A stretch of 64,000 nt of DNA from Rhizobium sp. TH135. Lineage in GTDB: Bacteria; Pseudomonadota; Alphaproteobacteria; Rhizobiales; Rhizobiaceae. Below the pieces are notes generated by a model. It made no database searches. It worked only from the letters and a program-made list of their open reading frames with translations, and was not told the DNA's origin. The stretch covers positions 372,001-436,000 of the forward strand of contig NZ_PKRP01000002.1 of NCBI RefSeq assembly GCF_002855515.1, written 5' to 3'. The stretch's first letter is position 1. The number at the start of each line of letters is the position of its first letter. This document shows, piece after piece, positions 34,857-43,899 of this stretch. Both the position numbers and the translations under genes were made by a program.

Positions 34857-35639
34857 AAATCTGCGTGTAGAGATATCAAGAGCTGCGGGTCCCCAGCCGA
34901 TTTTGCGGGACCCGTTTCAGGACGACGAATGGCTTGGTGAGCAGCAGCCAGGATTGCTAAAGTCGTTGATACGACGTCGCTTTTTTCTGTGAGAAATAGC
35001 GGACGAATTCACGCGTAAAACCGACCTAAAACAGCCCGCCTGGAAAACCTGGATTCTCACATGATTTCAAAGGCTTAGAAAAATATCCTTTGATTTTCCT
35101 ATGTTTTCCTGTCGCGAGCGACCGTGGATGCCATCTTTGTGCCCTGGCTTTGGGCCGACGTCAACATGGCGGGAGAGCGGCAATTATTTCCGCTCTAAAG
35201 CGTCAAGCAGAAGGTGAGGGGAGCATTTTCGCGTGGTCGCTTTGCGCTCGTTGCGACCATAGAGCGAGACCACACCGTTGCCCCATAGCGCACGTTACTT
35301 GATGCAGAATTCCCAAGGCCTCGGAAAGACGAGTGCGAAGTGAGTATGCTGTCTCTCGCCTCATCCCTGGCATCGGGAATTGCTTCACCATCTGGAATAC
35401 TCCTCCGCCTTCCGAACAGTTCAGCGTTGTCATCCCATCCACCGATATTAAACGAGAAATCTGGCGTGAAAATTGCTTTATGCTGGGGGATGTAAGTGGG
35501 AGACCGCATTGTCCGTACACACGACCACTCATGCAGTTGCAAGGAAGCCACGGCGCGTTTTGGACGCAGCAGTGGCTCCAGAGAGATGTCTGCGAACCAC
35601 GCAGCACTCGTGGTTGTCCGTGGCAGCCGTGGCGTGAGC
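34857..35639. other. Long intergenic region with repeat copy B
   Basis: 783 bp without a credible gene. It contains the repeat at 35049-35193. The remainder up to the nasT start is lower in coding signal; short frames are present but lack ribosome sites and family resemblance. The nasT promoter must lie in its last part. Confidence 0.55.
35049..35193 (+). repeat. Dispersed intergenic repeat, copy B
   Basis: 145 bp, aligned without gaps to copy C at 48281-48425 with about ten differences by my count. It opens with CTGGATTCTCACATGATTTC and contains a hairpin, TCAAAGG/CCTTTGA, followed by TTTT. It ends with ACATGGCGGGAGAGCGGCAA and TTATTTCCGC. It lies 193 bp after the tannase-like gene and in the same orientation relative to it as the other copies to their upstream operons. 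Confidence 0.85.
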
Positions 35640-36233
35640 ATGTCAAAATCTTCAACTGATCTGACGATCCTTGTCATTGACGAGAATGCCATTCGGGCCT
35701 CGATCATCGAAGAAGGGCTGAACGAAGCCGGGCATCTGAATGTCCGGGTGATCCATGAGATGCAGGGTGTCGCGCGGCTGATCGAGACGATGGATCCTGA
35801 TGTCATCATCATCGACATCGAGAACCCCAATCGTGACATGATGGAGCATATGTTCCAGCTCACCCGGATGATTTCGCGGCCGATTGCCATGTTTGTCGAT
35901 CGCTCGGATACTGCCGCCATTGAGGCTGCCGTCGATGCCGGCGTATCGGCCTATGTGGTCGATGGGCTGAAGAAAGAGCGTATCAAGCCGATCCTCGACA
36001 TGGCGGTGAGCCGCTTCAATGCCTTCAGCCGCCTTCAGCGAGAACTGGTCGAGGCGCGAAATGCGCTCGAGGAGCGCAAGGTTATCGAGCGCGCCAAGGG
36101 CATCCTGATGAAAATGCGGGGCTTGAGCGAGGAGCAGGCTTTCGCTCTGCTTCGACAGACCGCCATGAACGAGAAGAAGAAGCTGGCCGACATCGCCCAG
36201 AGCGTCGTGACGGCCGCAGGACTGCTGCTGTGA
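35640..36233 (+). CDS. nasT: NasT, ANTAR-domain transcription antiterminator
   Basis: 197 residues from the ATG at 35640. An N-terminal receiver-like domain (TILVIDENAIRASIIEEGLNEAG, with VIIIDIENPN around the phospho-acceptor position) is followed by a coiled coil and the RNA-binding ANTAR domain: ALEERKVIERAKGILMKMRGLSEEQAFALLRQTAMNEKKKLADIAQ. This matches NasT, which binds a two-hairpin leader RNA and prevents termination when nitrate releases it from NasS. The nasS gene follows after 19 bp and the nrtA leader has a suitable terminator-like T-run. The upstream part of the frame before 35640 is unlikely to be translated. Confidence 0.93.
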   Translation: MSKSSTDLTILVIDENAIRASIIEEGLNEAGHLNVRVIHEMQGVARLIETMDPDVIIIDIENPNRDMMEHMFQLTRMISRPIAMFVDRSDTAAIEAAVDAGVSAYVVDGLKKERIKPILDMAVSRFNAFSRLQRELVEARNALEERKVIERAKGILMKMRGLSEEQAFALLRQTAMNEKKKLADIAQSVVTAAGLLL

Positions 36234-36252
36234 GCGCGGCGTGGATCGGAGA

Positions 36253-37539
36253 ATGCTGGTGAGCGAGATGGTTTCAACCCAATCCGGCGATACTGTCATC
36301 CATGCGCCCGTGACTGTGCGTGGCAAGGAGCAGAGAACGCTCAGGGCAGGGTACATCCCGTTGATGGATGCCTCGATCCTGATCGTCGCGGCAGAGCTTG
36401 GCTTTGCTGAAAGGGAGGGACTGCGCCTCGAGCTGGTCCGGGACGTTACCTGGGCGAATGTCCGCGACCGACTTGCCTTCCGCCAGTTCGACATTGCCCA
36501 CATGCTCTCGCCGATGCCCGTCGCATCCATGCTCGGGCTTGGCTCCAATCCCTCGCCGACCATCGCGCCTTTTTCCCTCGGTCGCGGTGGCAATGCCATC
36601 ACGTTGTCCGCCCGAATCTTCGAACGGATGAAGTCTTTGACGGGGCTGGCAGACGATGCGGATGCCCTGGCCAATGCCAGGGCACTGGCGGCCGTGCTCG
36701 CCGACATGCGAACACGGGGCGAACCAGTGCCCACACTCGGGATGACCTATCCCTTCTCCTCGCATAATTACGAGTTCCGCTACTGGCTGGCGGCGGGCGG
36801 CATCGATCCGGACCGGGACGTAAAGCTGGTGGTGGTTCCGCCACCGCTGACTTCGGATGCGCTCGCGGCCGGCGCGATCGATGGCTTCTGCGTCGGGGCG
36901 CCCTGGAACATGATTGCGTCGGAACGGGGCACGGGGCGCATCGTGGCTGCCAAGCAGGATATCTGGCCTCTGGCACCTGAAAAGGTGCTCGGCATGCGCC
37001 CCGACTGGGCCGATGCCAATGCCGATACGGTCTCCCGTCTGATCGTCGCGCTCGATCGGGCGGCGCGCTGGTGCGATGACCCGGATCACCACAACGAGCT
37101 TGCCGATATCCTGAGCGCGCCGGAATACATCGCAGCGCCCACGAGCATCATTCGCCGCGTTTTAAGTGGCGAGTTCAGTCTCGATGCGCAGGGGACAAAA
37201 CGGGTCGTCCCGGATTATTTCCTCTTCCATCGCGGGGCCGCCAATCATCCGCGGCCAGATCAGGCAAGCTGGATCTATAGCCAGATGCTTCGCTGGGGTC
37301 AGGCAGACTTCAGTGATGAAGGCATGATGCATGCGCGGAGCGCTTTCCGGCCTGACCTCTACATCACAGCGTTGGGGCAGGATGCCGCCATACCGGATGC
37401 GGCGAGCGAAAAGGCGTCCGGTGGCTATGATGGCTTCATGGATGGCAACCTCTTCGATCCAGATGATGTGGAGGCTTACGTCGAGCGATTTCCGGTCCGA
37501 TCAAGCTTGTCGTCTAGCCCGAGGACGGTCGATAGCTGA
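36253..37539 (+). CDS. nasS: NasS, nitrate-sensing NrtA-like regulatory protein
   Basis: 428 residues if started at the ATG at 36253; a GTG at 36241 and an ATG at 36268 are possible, and no site has a clear ribosome motif. There is no signal peptide, unlike NrtA, so it is cytoplasmic. It is homologous to nitrate-binding NrtA/CmpA proteins: RAGYIPLMDASILIVAAELGFAEREGL, VTWANVRDRLAFRQFDIAHMLSPMP, TYPFSSHNYEFRYWLAAGGIDPDRDV, FCVGAPWNMIA. NasS holds NasT inactive until nitrate or nitrite binds. Its order directly after nasT and before the nitrate operon supports this assignment. Confidence 0.92.
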   Translation: MLVSEMVSTQSGDTVIHAPVTVRGKEQRTLRAGYIPLMDASILIVAAELGFAEREGLRLELVRDVTWANVRDRLAFRQFDIAHMLSPMPVASMLGLGSNPSPTIAPFSLGRGGNAITLSARIFERMKSLTGLADDADALANARALAAVLADMRTRGEPVPTLGMTYPFSSHNYEFRYWLAAGGIDPDRDVKLVVVPPPLTSDALAAGAIDGFCVGAPWNMIASERGTGRIVAAKQDIWPLAPEKVLGMRPDWADANADTVSRLIVALDRAARWCDDPDHHNELADILSAPEYIAAPTSIIRRVLSGEFSLDAQGTKRVVPDYFLFHRGAANHPRPDQASWIYSQMLRWGQADFSDEGMMHARSAFRPDLYITALGQDAAIPDAASEKASGGYDGFMDGNLFDPDDVEAYVERFPVRSSLSSSPRTVDS

Positions 37540-37686
37540 TGCGCTGCGGTGCACAAACCTGAGGCATTTGCACGAAAAGTCAGGCCCTCGAACGAGCAGG
37601 CTGATCTTGTGACCGTCGAGAGGCGGTCGCACCTTCCTTTAAAACAGCGCTTGTTTTTCGGACGCTTAACCGTCGCCAGGTGAAAC

Positions 37687-37702
37687 TGGCACGGCCTTTG
37701 CT
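37687..37702 (+). promoter_or_regulatory. Sigma-54 (-24/-12) promoter of the nitrate operon
   Basis: TGGCAC, five bases, then TTGCT exactly fits the RpoN consensus TGGCAC-N5-TTGCW. Transcription would start near 37713 and make a leader of about 180 nt before nrtA. RpoN with NtrC control is the known pattern for nitrate assimilation. I see no fully convincing NtrC dyad upstream; GTGCA and TGCAC half-sites occur near 37550-37575. Confidence 0.8.
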
Positions 37703-37712
37703 TTACTCTCTA

Positions 37713-37849
37713 TGTCCACGGTCAACGGCGATCGCGGGACGGATGAGCGCCTCAGAGGCGCAGATAACCATCAGACAATGACGTCGCAGGCTTCTTGCTG
37801 TCCGGCTCCTCCCGCCAGGACCCCGCAGGAAAGCACGCGGCGTTTTTTT
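37713..37849 (+). promoter_or_regulatory. Leader RNA with attenuator, probable NasT target
   Basis: The predicted leader contains a perfect six-base hairpin (GCGCCT at 37748-37753, AGGCGC at 37757-37762). It then has a GC-rich stretch with complementary bases CCGC and GCGG, followed by TTTTTTT at 37843-37849, 44 bp before the nrtA ATG. NasT-type ANTAR proteins bind paired hairpins in such leaders and prevent termination. The exact hexaloop hairpins were not resolved by eye, so the fold is provisional. Confidence 0.55.
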
Positions 37850-37892
37850 CGTTTCCGGATCTCCGTCAACAGACAAAGAGGGGCAAACAGCT

Positions 37893-39191
37893 ATGACCAA
37901 GACCACAGCAACGAGCATCAGCCGGCGTCAGATTCTCAAGATCGGCTCTGCCGCAGCACTGGCAAGTGCTGCCCGCCTTGCGTTTCCGTCGGGCGCTTTC
38001 GCCGCAACCGCCGGGCCTGAAGTGACCGGTGTGAAGCTCGGCTATATCGCGCTCACCGATGCCGCACCGCTGATCATCGCGCAGGAAAAGGGGCTGTTTG
38101 CGAAATATGGCCTCACCGAAGTGGAAGTTCTCAAACAGGCTTCCTGGGGAGCCACCCGCGACAATCTCGTGCTTGGCGGTGAAGCGAACGGCATCGACGG
38201 CGCCCATATCCTGACGCCGATGCCCTACCTGATATCGACCGGCAAGGTTACCCAGAACAATGTGCCCGTGCCGATGTCGATCATTGCGCGGCTCAATCTC
38301 GATAGCCAGGGCATCTCCGTTGCCAAGGAATATGCCGAGACCGGTGTTCAGCTCGATGCCTCCAAGCTGAAGGAAGCCTTTGCCGCCAAGAAAGCAGCCG
38401 GCAATGAGATCAAGGTCGCGATGACCTTCCCGGGCGGCACCCATGACCTCTGGATCCGCTACTGGCTGGCCGCCGGCGGCATCGATCCGGACAAGGATGT
38501 CTCCACCATCGTCGTGCCGCCGCCGCAGATGGTCGCCAACATGAAGGTCGGCAACATGGATGCCTTCTGTGTCGGCGAGCCCTGGAACGAGCAGCTCGTC
38601 AACCAGGGCATTGGCTTTACCGCCTGCACCACCGGCGAGCTGTGGAAGGGCCATCCGGAAAAGGCGCTCGGCCTGCGCACCGACTGGATCGAAAAGAATC
38701 CAAACGCCGCAAAGGCGCTGATGATGGCGGTGATGGAAGCCCAGATCTGGGCCGACAGCATGGACAACAAGGAAGAGATGTCGGCGATCCTCGGCAAGCG
38801 CCAGTGGTTCAACGTGCCGCCGAAGGATGTCGCCGGCCGCCTCAAGGGCACGATCAACTACGGCAATGGCCGTCTCGCCGAGAACACCGGGCTCGAGATG
38901 AAGTTCTGGAAGGACCACGCTTCCTATCCTTTCAAGAGCCACGACGCCTGGTTCCTGACCGAGAACATCCGCTGGGGCAAGTTCGAACCCGACACCGACG
39001 TCAAGGCGTTGGTCGACAAGGTCAACCGCGAAGACATCTGGCGCGCGGCAGCCGCTGATCTCGGCATCGCTGCCGCCGACATCCCGGCCTCGAGCTCGCG
39101 CGGTCCAGAAACCTTCTTCGACGGCAAGGTCTTCGATCCGGAAAACCCGAAGGCCTATCTCGATAGCCTGACAATCAAGGCCGGGGCTTAG
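37893..39191 (+). CDS. nrtA: Nitrate ABC transporter substrate-binding protein NrtA, Tat-exported
   Basis: 432 residues from the ATG at 37893, with AAAGAGG upstream. A twin-arginine signal is visible (SISRRQILKIGSAAALASAARL) with cleavage near AFA. The mature part is NrtA/CmpA-like: KLGYIALTDAAPLIIAQEKGLFAKYGL, ASWGATRDNLVLGGEANGIDGAHILTPMPYL, AMTFPGGTHDLWIRYWLAAGGIDPD and FCVGEPWNEQLV. It binds nitrate (and nitrite) in the periplasm for the NrtB-NrtD importer. It is similar to NasS but exported. Confidence 0.95.
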   Translation: MTKTTATSISRRQILKIGSAAALASAARLAFPSGAFAATAGPEVTGVKLGYIALTDAAPLIIAQEKGLFAKYGLTEVEVLKQASWGATRDNLVLGGEANGIDGAHILTPMPYLISTGKVTQNNVPVPMSIIARLNLDSQGISVAKEYAETGVQLDASKLKEAFAAKKAAGNEIKVAMTFPGGTHDLWIRYWLAAGGIDPDKDVSTIVVPPPQMVANMKVGNMDAFCVGEPWNEQLVNQGIGFTACTTGELWKGHPEKALGLRTDWIEKNPNAAKALMMAVMEAQIWADSMDNKEEMSAILGKRQWFNVPPKDVAGRLKGTINYGNGRLAENTGLEMKFWKDHASYPFKSHDAWFLTENIRWGKFEPDTDVKALVDKVNREDIWRAAAADLGIAAADIPASSSRGPETFFDGKVFDPENPKAYLDSLTIKAGA

Positions 39192-39192
39192 T

Positions 39193-39330
39193 TTGCCTGC
39201 CCCTCATCCCCTGCCGGGGCCTTCTCCCCCGCAAGCGGGGAGAAGGGGCAAGTGCAAAGGCCGGCGCTCTGTCTCCCCTCTCCCCGTTCGCGGGGAGAGG
39301 GTGGCGGCAGCCGGGTGAGGGGCAATCTCT
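39193..39330. repeat. Palindromic intergenic element between nrtA and nrtB
   Basis: Outer arms TGCCCCTCATCCC and GGGTGAGGGGCA are inverted, so the whole roughly 138-bp unit is a long imperfect palindrome. It holds two internal hairpins: CTTCTCCCCGC/GCGGGGAGAAG and CCCTCTCCCCG/CGGGGAGAGGG. Palindromes with these TCTCCCCGC arms are widespread intergenic repeats in Rhizobiales genomes. Here it lies inside an operon and may lower or stabilise the downstream mRNA. Confidence 0.8.
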
Positions 39331-39370
39331 CGACATGAACCGAACACCAACCGCCCAAAAGGACCACACC

Positions 39371-40267
39371 ATGACCGCAACCGCCCGCAAGATTGACACC
39401 GAGGCGACGGCCATTTCAGCGACCAGGACAGGCACGGTCGTCATGATCGCACAACGCCCGGCCCGCAAGATCGACCTCCAGAAGGCACTCGCAGCCATCT
39501 GTCGCAATGTCCTGCCGCCGCTTGTGGTGCTGATCGCGCTACTCGGCATCTGGCAGATCGCCTGCTCAAATCCCGGCGCCACGCTGCCGCCACCATCACA
39601 GGTGTGGATCGACAGCTATGATCTGATCGCTGCCCCGTTCTTTGATTACGGGCCCCAGGATATCGGCCTTGCCTGGCGCGTTCTCGTCTCGCTCGAGCGC
39701 GTGGCAATCGGCTTTGGCCTCGCCGCCATCGTTGGCGTCTTTCTCGGTGCCGTCGTCGGTCAGTCGGTTTGGGCCATGCGCGGTCTCGACCCGATCTTCC
39801 AGATCCTGCGCACTGTACCGCCGCTCGCTTGGCTGCCGCTGTCGCTTGCGGCCTTCCAGAATTCAAACCCGTCGGCGGTTTTCGTTATCTTCATCACGTC
39901 GATCTGGCCTGTGATCATCAACACCGCCGTCGGCGTGCGCAACATTCCAGACGACTATCGCAACATCGCCCGTGTGCTCCGCCTCAACCCGCTGGAATTC
40001 TTCATCCGCATCATGGTGCCGGCGGCTGCCCCCTACATCTTCACCGGTCTTCGTATCGGCATCGGCCTGTCGTGGCTGGCCATCGTTGCCGCCGAAATGC
40101 TGACCGGCGGCGTCGGCATCGGCTTCTTCATCTGGGATGCGTGGAATTCCTCGCGTCTCTCCGACATCATCGTGGCGCTCGCCTATATCGGCGTGACCGG
40201 CTTTGTCCTCGACAAGCTCGTCGCCCTCCTCGGCAACGTCATCACCCGCGGCACTGCGAAGAACTGA
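39371..40267 (+). CDS. nrtB: Nitrate ABC transporter permease NrtB
   Basis: 298 residues from the ATG at 39371, with AAAAGGA 8 bp upstream; an ATG at 39335 would add 12 residues. An N-terminal cytoplasmic stretch of about 45 residues precedes six membrane segments. NrtB-family motifs include LPPPSQVW, ILRTVPPLAWLPLSLAAFQNSNPSAVFVIFITSIWPVIINTAVGVRNIPDDYRNIARVLRL and the permease loop with PAAAPYIFTGLRIGIGLSWLAIVAAEML. It forms the channel of the nitrate importer. Confidence 0.95.
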   Translation: MTATARKIDTEATAISATRTGTVVMIAQRPARKIDLQKALAAICRNVLPPLVVLIALLGIWQIACSNPGATLPPPSQVWIDSYDLIAAPFFDYGPQDIGLAWRVLVSLERVAIGFGLAAIVGVFLGAVVGQSVWAMRGLDPIFQILRTVPPLAWLPLSLAAFQNSNPSAVFVIFITSIWPVIINTAVGVRNIPDDYRNIARVLRLNPLEFFIRIMVPAAAPYIFTGLRIGIGLSWLAIVAAEMLTGGVGIGFFIWDAWNSSRLSDIIVALAYIGVTGFVLDKLVALLGNVITRGTAKN

Positions 40268-40278
40268 GGAGAGCGACC

Positions 40279-41076
40279 ATGAACGCCTATCTCAAGATCG
40301 ACCACATCGACAAAAGCTTCGAACGTGGCGGCACGAAGACTGAAGTCCTGAAAGATGTCAGCCTCACAATCGACAAAGGTGAGTTTGTCTCGATCATTGG
40401 CCATTCCGGCTGTGGCAAGTCCACGCTGCTCAACCTGATCGCGGGCCTGACGCGAGTCTCCGCCGGCGCCGTCCTCCTTGAAAATGTAGAGGTCAATGAA
40501 CCCGGTCCGGAACGCGCCGTGGTCTTCCAGAACCACTCGCTGTTGCCCTGGTTGACCGTCTACGAAAACGTCAATCTTGCCGTTTCCAAGGTCTTTGCGG
40601 GCAAGAAGACGAAGGCGGAAAAGCATGACTGGGTCATGCGCAACCTCGATCTCGTCCAGATGGCCCATGCCAAGGACAAGCGTCCGGCGGAAATCTCCGG
40701 TGGCATGAAGCAGCGTGTTGGCATTGCCCGGGCGCTCGCCATGGAGCCGAAGATCCTGCTGCTCGACGAGCCTTTCGGGGCATTGGACGCGCTCACCCGC
40801 GCCCACCTGCAGGATGCGGTGATGGAGATCCACGCCCGCCTCGGCAACACGATGATCATGATCACGCATGATGTCGACGAGGCGGTGCTCTTGTCCGACC
40901 GCATCGTCATGATGACCAACGGCCCTGCCGCCCGCATCGGTGAGGTGCTTGAGGTCCCGATCCCGCGGGTGCGCGACCGCATCGCGCTGGCTGCGGACCG
41001 CACCTACCTCAAATCCCGCGAAGCCGTGTTGAAGTTCCTCTACGAACGCCACCGCTTCGTCGAAGCCGCGGAGTAA
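40279..41076 (+). CDS. nrtD: Nitrate ABC transporter ATP-binding protein
   Basis: 265 residues from the ATG at 40279, with GAGGAGAG upstream, 11 bp after nrtB. Walker A GHSGCGKST (near residue 42), Q-loop VFQNHSLLPWLTV, signature ISGGMKQRVGIARAL, Walker B ILLLDEPFGALDALTRAHLQ and the switch His in MITHDVDEA are complete. It lacks the C-terminal NrtA-like domain of cyanobacterial NrtC, so it is of the NrtD/NasD type. The symbol is given by this comparison. Confidence 0.93.
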   Translation: MNAYLKIDHIDKSFERGGTKTEVLKDVSLTIDKGEFVSIIGHSGCGKSTLLNLIAGLTRVSAGAVLLENVEVNEPGPERAVVFQNHSLLPWLTVYENVNLAVSKVFAGKKTKAEKHDWVMRNLDLVQMAHAKDKRPAEISGGMKQRVGIARALAMEPKILLLDEPFGALDALTRAHLQDAVMEIHARLGNTMIMITHDVDEAVLLSDRIVMMTNGPAARIGEVLEVPIPRVRDRIALAADRTYLKSREAVLKFLYERHRFVEAAE

Positions 41077-41081
41077 AATCA

Positions 41082-43529
41082 ATGGCTGAAAAACTCGTCA
41101 TCATCGGCAACGGCATGGCGCCGGGGCGCATGCTGGAAGAACTGTTCGAAAAGGCCCCCGGCCATTTCGACGTGACGATCTTCAACGCCGAACCGCGCGT
41201 CAACTACGACCGCATCATGCTGTCGCCGGTGCTGTCAGGCGAAAAGTCCTATGACGACATCGTCATCCACAATGACGACTGGTATGCCGCCCATGGCGTG
41301 ACCCTCTATAAGGGCGCAAGGGTCACGGAGATCGACCGTCATGCGAAGACGGTCACCTCGGCGAACGGCATCACTGTCCCTTACGACAAGCTGGTCATCG
41401 CCACGGGTTCGCTGCCCTTCATCATCCCTGTGCCTGGCCATCAACTGCCCGGCGTGTTGCCCTACCGCGATCTCGACGACGTCGATGCCATGCTGAGGAT
41501 CGCGGAAGGCAAGGGGAGGGCCATCGTCATCGGCGCTGGCCTGCTCGGCCTTGAGGCAGCCTATGGCCTGAAGCGGCAGGGTATGGATGTCACCGTCATC
41601 CACCTGATGCCGACCATCATGGAGCGCCAGCTCGATCCGGCTGCCGCCTATCTCCTGGAAAAGGCGCTCACCGAACGCGGCATCGACATCATCACCAAGG
41701 CCAACACCAAGCAGATCCTCGGCACCGAAAAGGTTGAGGGCATCGAGCTGGAAGATGGCCGTATCATCACCGGCGACATGGTGATCATGGCCGTCGGCAT
41801 CCGTCCGGCATCGAGCCTTGCCAAGGAAGCCGGCATCGCCGTCAACCGCGGCATTGTCGTCGACGACGGCATGATGACTTCGGATCCGAATGTCTTTGCG
41901 CTCGGCGAATGCGCCGAACATCGTGGCACCTGTTATGGCCTCGTCGCACCGCTCTATGAAGCCGCCCGGGTCCTCGCCGACCGCCTAACCGGCGGCACCA
42001 GCGAATATCATGGCTCGGTCGTCAATACGAAACTTAAGGTCACCGGCATCAATCTGTTCTCCGCCGGCGACTTTGCAGAAGCGCCGGACCGCGAGGAAAT
42101 CGTGCTGCGCGATGCCTCTGCCGGCATCTACAAGCGCCTCGTGCTGAAGGACAACAAGATCCTCGGCGCCGTGCTCTATGGCGAAACGGGAGATGGCTCC
42201 TGGTTCTTCGACCTGATGAAGCGCGGAACCGATATCTCTGAGATGCGCGACACCCTGATCTTCGGCCAGTCCTATCAGGGGGGAACTCCGCTGGACCCTA
42301 TGGCGGCCGTTGCAGCCTTGCCGGATGATGCAGAGATCTGTGGCTGCAACGGCGTCTGCAAGGGGAAGATCACAACGACGATCTCCTCCAAGGGCCTGAC
42401 CTCGCTCGATGACGTGCGCGCCCATACCAAGGCATCCGCCTCCTGCGGCTCCTGTACAGGACTTGTCGAACAGTTGATGGTCCTGACGCTGGGCGACGGC
42501 TACAATCCCGCCGCCGTCACGCCGATGTGCTCCTGCACCGAACTTGGCCATGACGATGTGCGCCGTCTGATCAAGGCCAAGGGGCTGAAGACCATTCCCG
42601 CCGTCATGCAGGAACTGGAATGGAAGACCTCTTGCGGCTGCGCCAAATGCCGCCCGGCGCTCAACTACTATCTCGTCTCGGATTGGCCGGACGAATATGC
42701 CGACGATTATCAGTCGCGCTACATCAACGAGCGCGTTCACGCCAACATCCAGAAGGACGGCACCTATTCCGTCGTCCCTCGCATGTGGGGCGGCGTCACC
42801 AATGCCGCCGAGCTTCGTGCCATCGCCGACGTCGTCGACAAGTTCGAAATCCCCATGGTCAAGGTCACTGGCGGCCAGCGCATCGACCTGCTCGGTATCG
42901 AGAAGGAAGACCTGCCCGCTGTGTGGGCCGATCTCGGCAAGGCAGGCTTTGTCTCAGGCCAGGCTTACGCAAAGGGTCTGCGCACAGTGAAGACCTGCGT
43001 TGGTTCCGACTGGTGCCGCTTCGGCACGCAGGATTCGACCGGGCTTGGCATCCGCATCGAGAAATTCATGTGGGGTTCCTGGACACCGGCCAAACTGAAG
43101 CTCGCCGTATCCGGCTGTCCGCGCAACTGCGCCGAAGCCACCTGCAAGGATATCGGCGTCATCTGCGTGGACAGTGGCTTCGAGATCCACTTCGCTGGCG
43201 CTGCCGGGCTCGACATCAAGGGCACGGACGTTCTGGGCCTGGTCAAGACCGAGGACGAGGCGCTGGTGCATATCGTGGCGCTCACCCAGATGTACCGCGA
43301 GCAGGGCCGCTATCTCGAGCGCATCTACAAATGGGCAAAACGCATCGGCCATGACGAAATCCGCCGGCAGATCATGGAGGATGCCGACAAGCGCCGCGCC
43401 TACTACGACCGCTTCGTCTTCAGCCAGAAATTTGCCCAGGTCGACCCCTGGTCCGAGCGCGTCTCCGGCAAGGACAAGCATGAGTTCAAGCCGATGGCGA
43501 CCATCAACTACAATCAGGCGGCGGAGTGA
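41082..43529 (+). CDS. nirB: Assimilatory nitrite reductase large subunit NirB
   Basis: 815 residues from the ATG at 41082, 5 bp after the ATPase gene. An N-terminal FAD/NAD(P) reductase half (LVIIGNGMAPGRMLEEL; second nucleotide motif IVIGAGLLGLEAAYGL near 150; VFALGECAEHRG) is followed by BFD-type [2Fe-2S] segments (CGCNGVCKGKI, CGSCTGL, then CGCAKCRPAL). The C-terminal sulfite/nitrite reductase half ligates siroheme and a 4Fe-4S cluster through TCVGSDWC and SGCPRNCAEA. The enzyme reduces nitrite to ammonium in the cytoplasm together with NirD. Confidence 0.97.
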   Translation: MAEKLVIIGNGMAPGRMLEELFEKAPGHFDVTIFNAEPRVNYDRIMLSPVLSGEKSYDDIVIHNDDWYAAHGVTLYKGARVTEIDRHAKTVTSANGITVPYDKLVIATGSLPFIIPVPGHQLPGVLPYRDLDDVDAMLRIAEGKGRAIVIGAGLLGLEAAYGLKRQGMDVTVIHLMPTIMERQLDPAAAYLLEKALTERGIDIITKANTKQILGTEKVEGIELEDGRIITGDMVIMAVGIRPASSLAKEAGIAVNRGIVVDDGMMTSDPNVFALGECAEHRGTCYGLVAPLYEAARVLADRLTGGTSEYHGSVVNTKLKVTGINLFSAGDFAEAPDREEIVLRDASAGIYKRLVLKDNKILGAVLYGETGDGSWFFDLMKRGTDISEMRDTLIFGQSYQGGTPLDPMAAVAALPDDAEICGCNGVCKGKITTTISSKGLTSLDDVRAHTKASASCGSCTGLVEQLMVLTLGDGYNPAAVTPMCSCTELGHDDVRRLIKAKGLKTIPAVMQELEWKTSCGCAKCRPALNYYLVSDWPDEYADDYQSRYINERVHANIQKDGTYSVVPRMWGGVTNAAELRAIADVVDKFEIPMVKVTGGQRIDLLGIEKEDLPAVWADLGKAGFVSGQAYAKGLRTVKTCVGSDWCRFGTQDSTGLGIRIEKFMWGSWTPAKLKLAVSGCPRNCAEATCKDIGVICVDSGFEIHFAGAAGLDIKGTDVLGLVKTEDEALVHIVALTQMYREQGRYLERIYKWAKRIGHDEIRRQIMEDADKRRAYYDRFVFSQKFAQVDPWSERVSGKDKHEFKPMATINYNQAAE

Positions 43530-43533
43530 GGCG

Positions 43534-43869
43534 ATGAACGGAAACTGGATCGCAATCGGCACCATTGACGATATTCCGCTACGCGGCGCGCGCTGCGTGA
43601 AGACCCCCCAAGGCAAGATCGGGGTGTTTCGCACAGCCGAAAACGAAGTCTTCGCCATCGAAGATCACTGCCCCCACAAGGGCGGCCCACTGACGCAAGG
43701 CATCGTCCATGGAAAGGCAGTGACCTGCCCCTTGCACAACTGGGTCATCTCGCTGGAAACCGGCCGGGCGCTCGGGGCCGACGAAGGCGAGGTCAAGACC
43801 ATCCCCGTCCGCAACATCGACGGTCATCTCTCCATCATGCTCGACAGCATGCTGGTCGCGGCCGAGTAA
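43534..43869 (+). CDS. nirD: Nitrite reductase small subunit NirD
   Basis: 111 residues from the ATG at 43534, 4 bp after nirB. A Rieske-like [2Fe-2S] site is present with all four ligands, C46 and H48 in CPHKGG and C65 and H68 in CPLHNW; many NirD proteins have lost these ligands, so this is the cluster-bearing form. It partners NirB. The upstream part of the frame inside nirB is not used. Confidence 0.95.
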   Translation: MNGNWIAIGTIDDIPLRGARCVKTPQGKIGVFRTAENEVFAIEDHCPHKGGPLTQGIVHGKAVTCPLHNWVISLETGRALGADEGEVKTIPVRNIDGHLSIMLDSMLVAAE

Positions 43870-43899
43870 CTGGGATGATAAACACGCGGAGCCGCAGAC

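Larger units (their letters stand above)
37540..37892. other. nrtA promoter and leader region
   Basis: 353 bp between nasS and nrtA. It carries a sigma-54 type promoter, a hairpin GCGCCT-CAG-AGGCGC at 37748-37762, and a GC-rich segment ending in seven T residues at 37843-37849. These are annotated separately or described in the leader entry. Confidence 0.7.

Noticed and set aside
35203..35655. 150-codon leftward frame upstream of nasT
   Set aside because: Partly overlaps nasT and an AT-richer non-coding stretch; no start signal and no recognisable motif.
37545..37575. Possible NtrC binding site upstream of the sigma-54 promoter
   Set aside because: Half-sites GTGCA and TGCAC are present but the arm spacing does not match the TGCAC-N7-GTGCA consensus.
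39193..39330. Intrinsic terminator between nrtA and nrtB
   Set aside because: The hairpins have no T-run, and the unit has the structure of a dispersed palindromic repeat; the downstream genes clearly belong to the same pathway.
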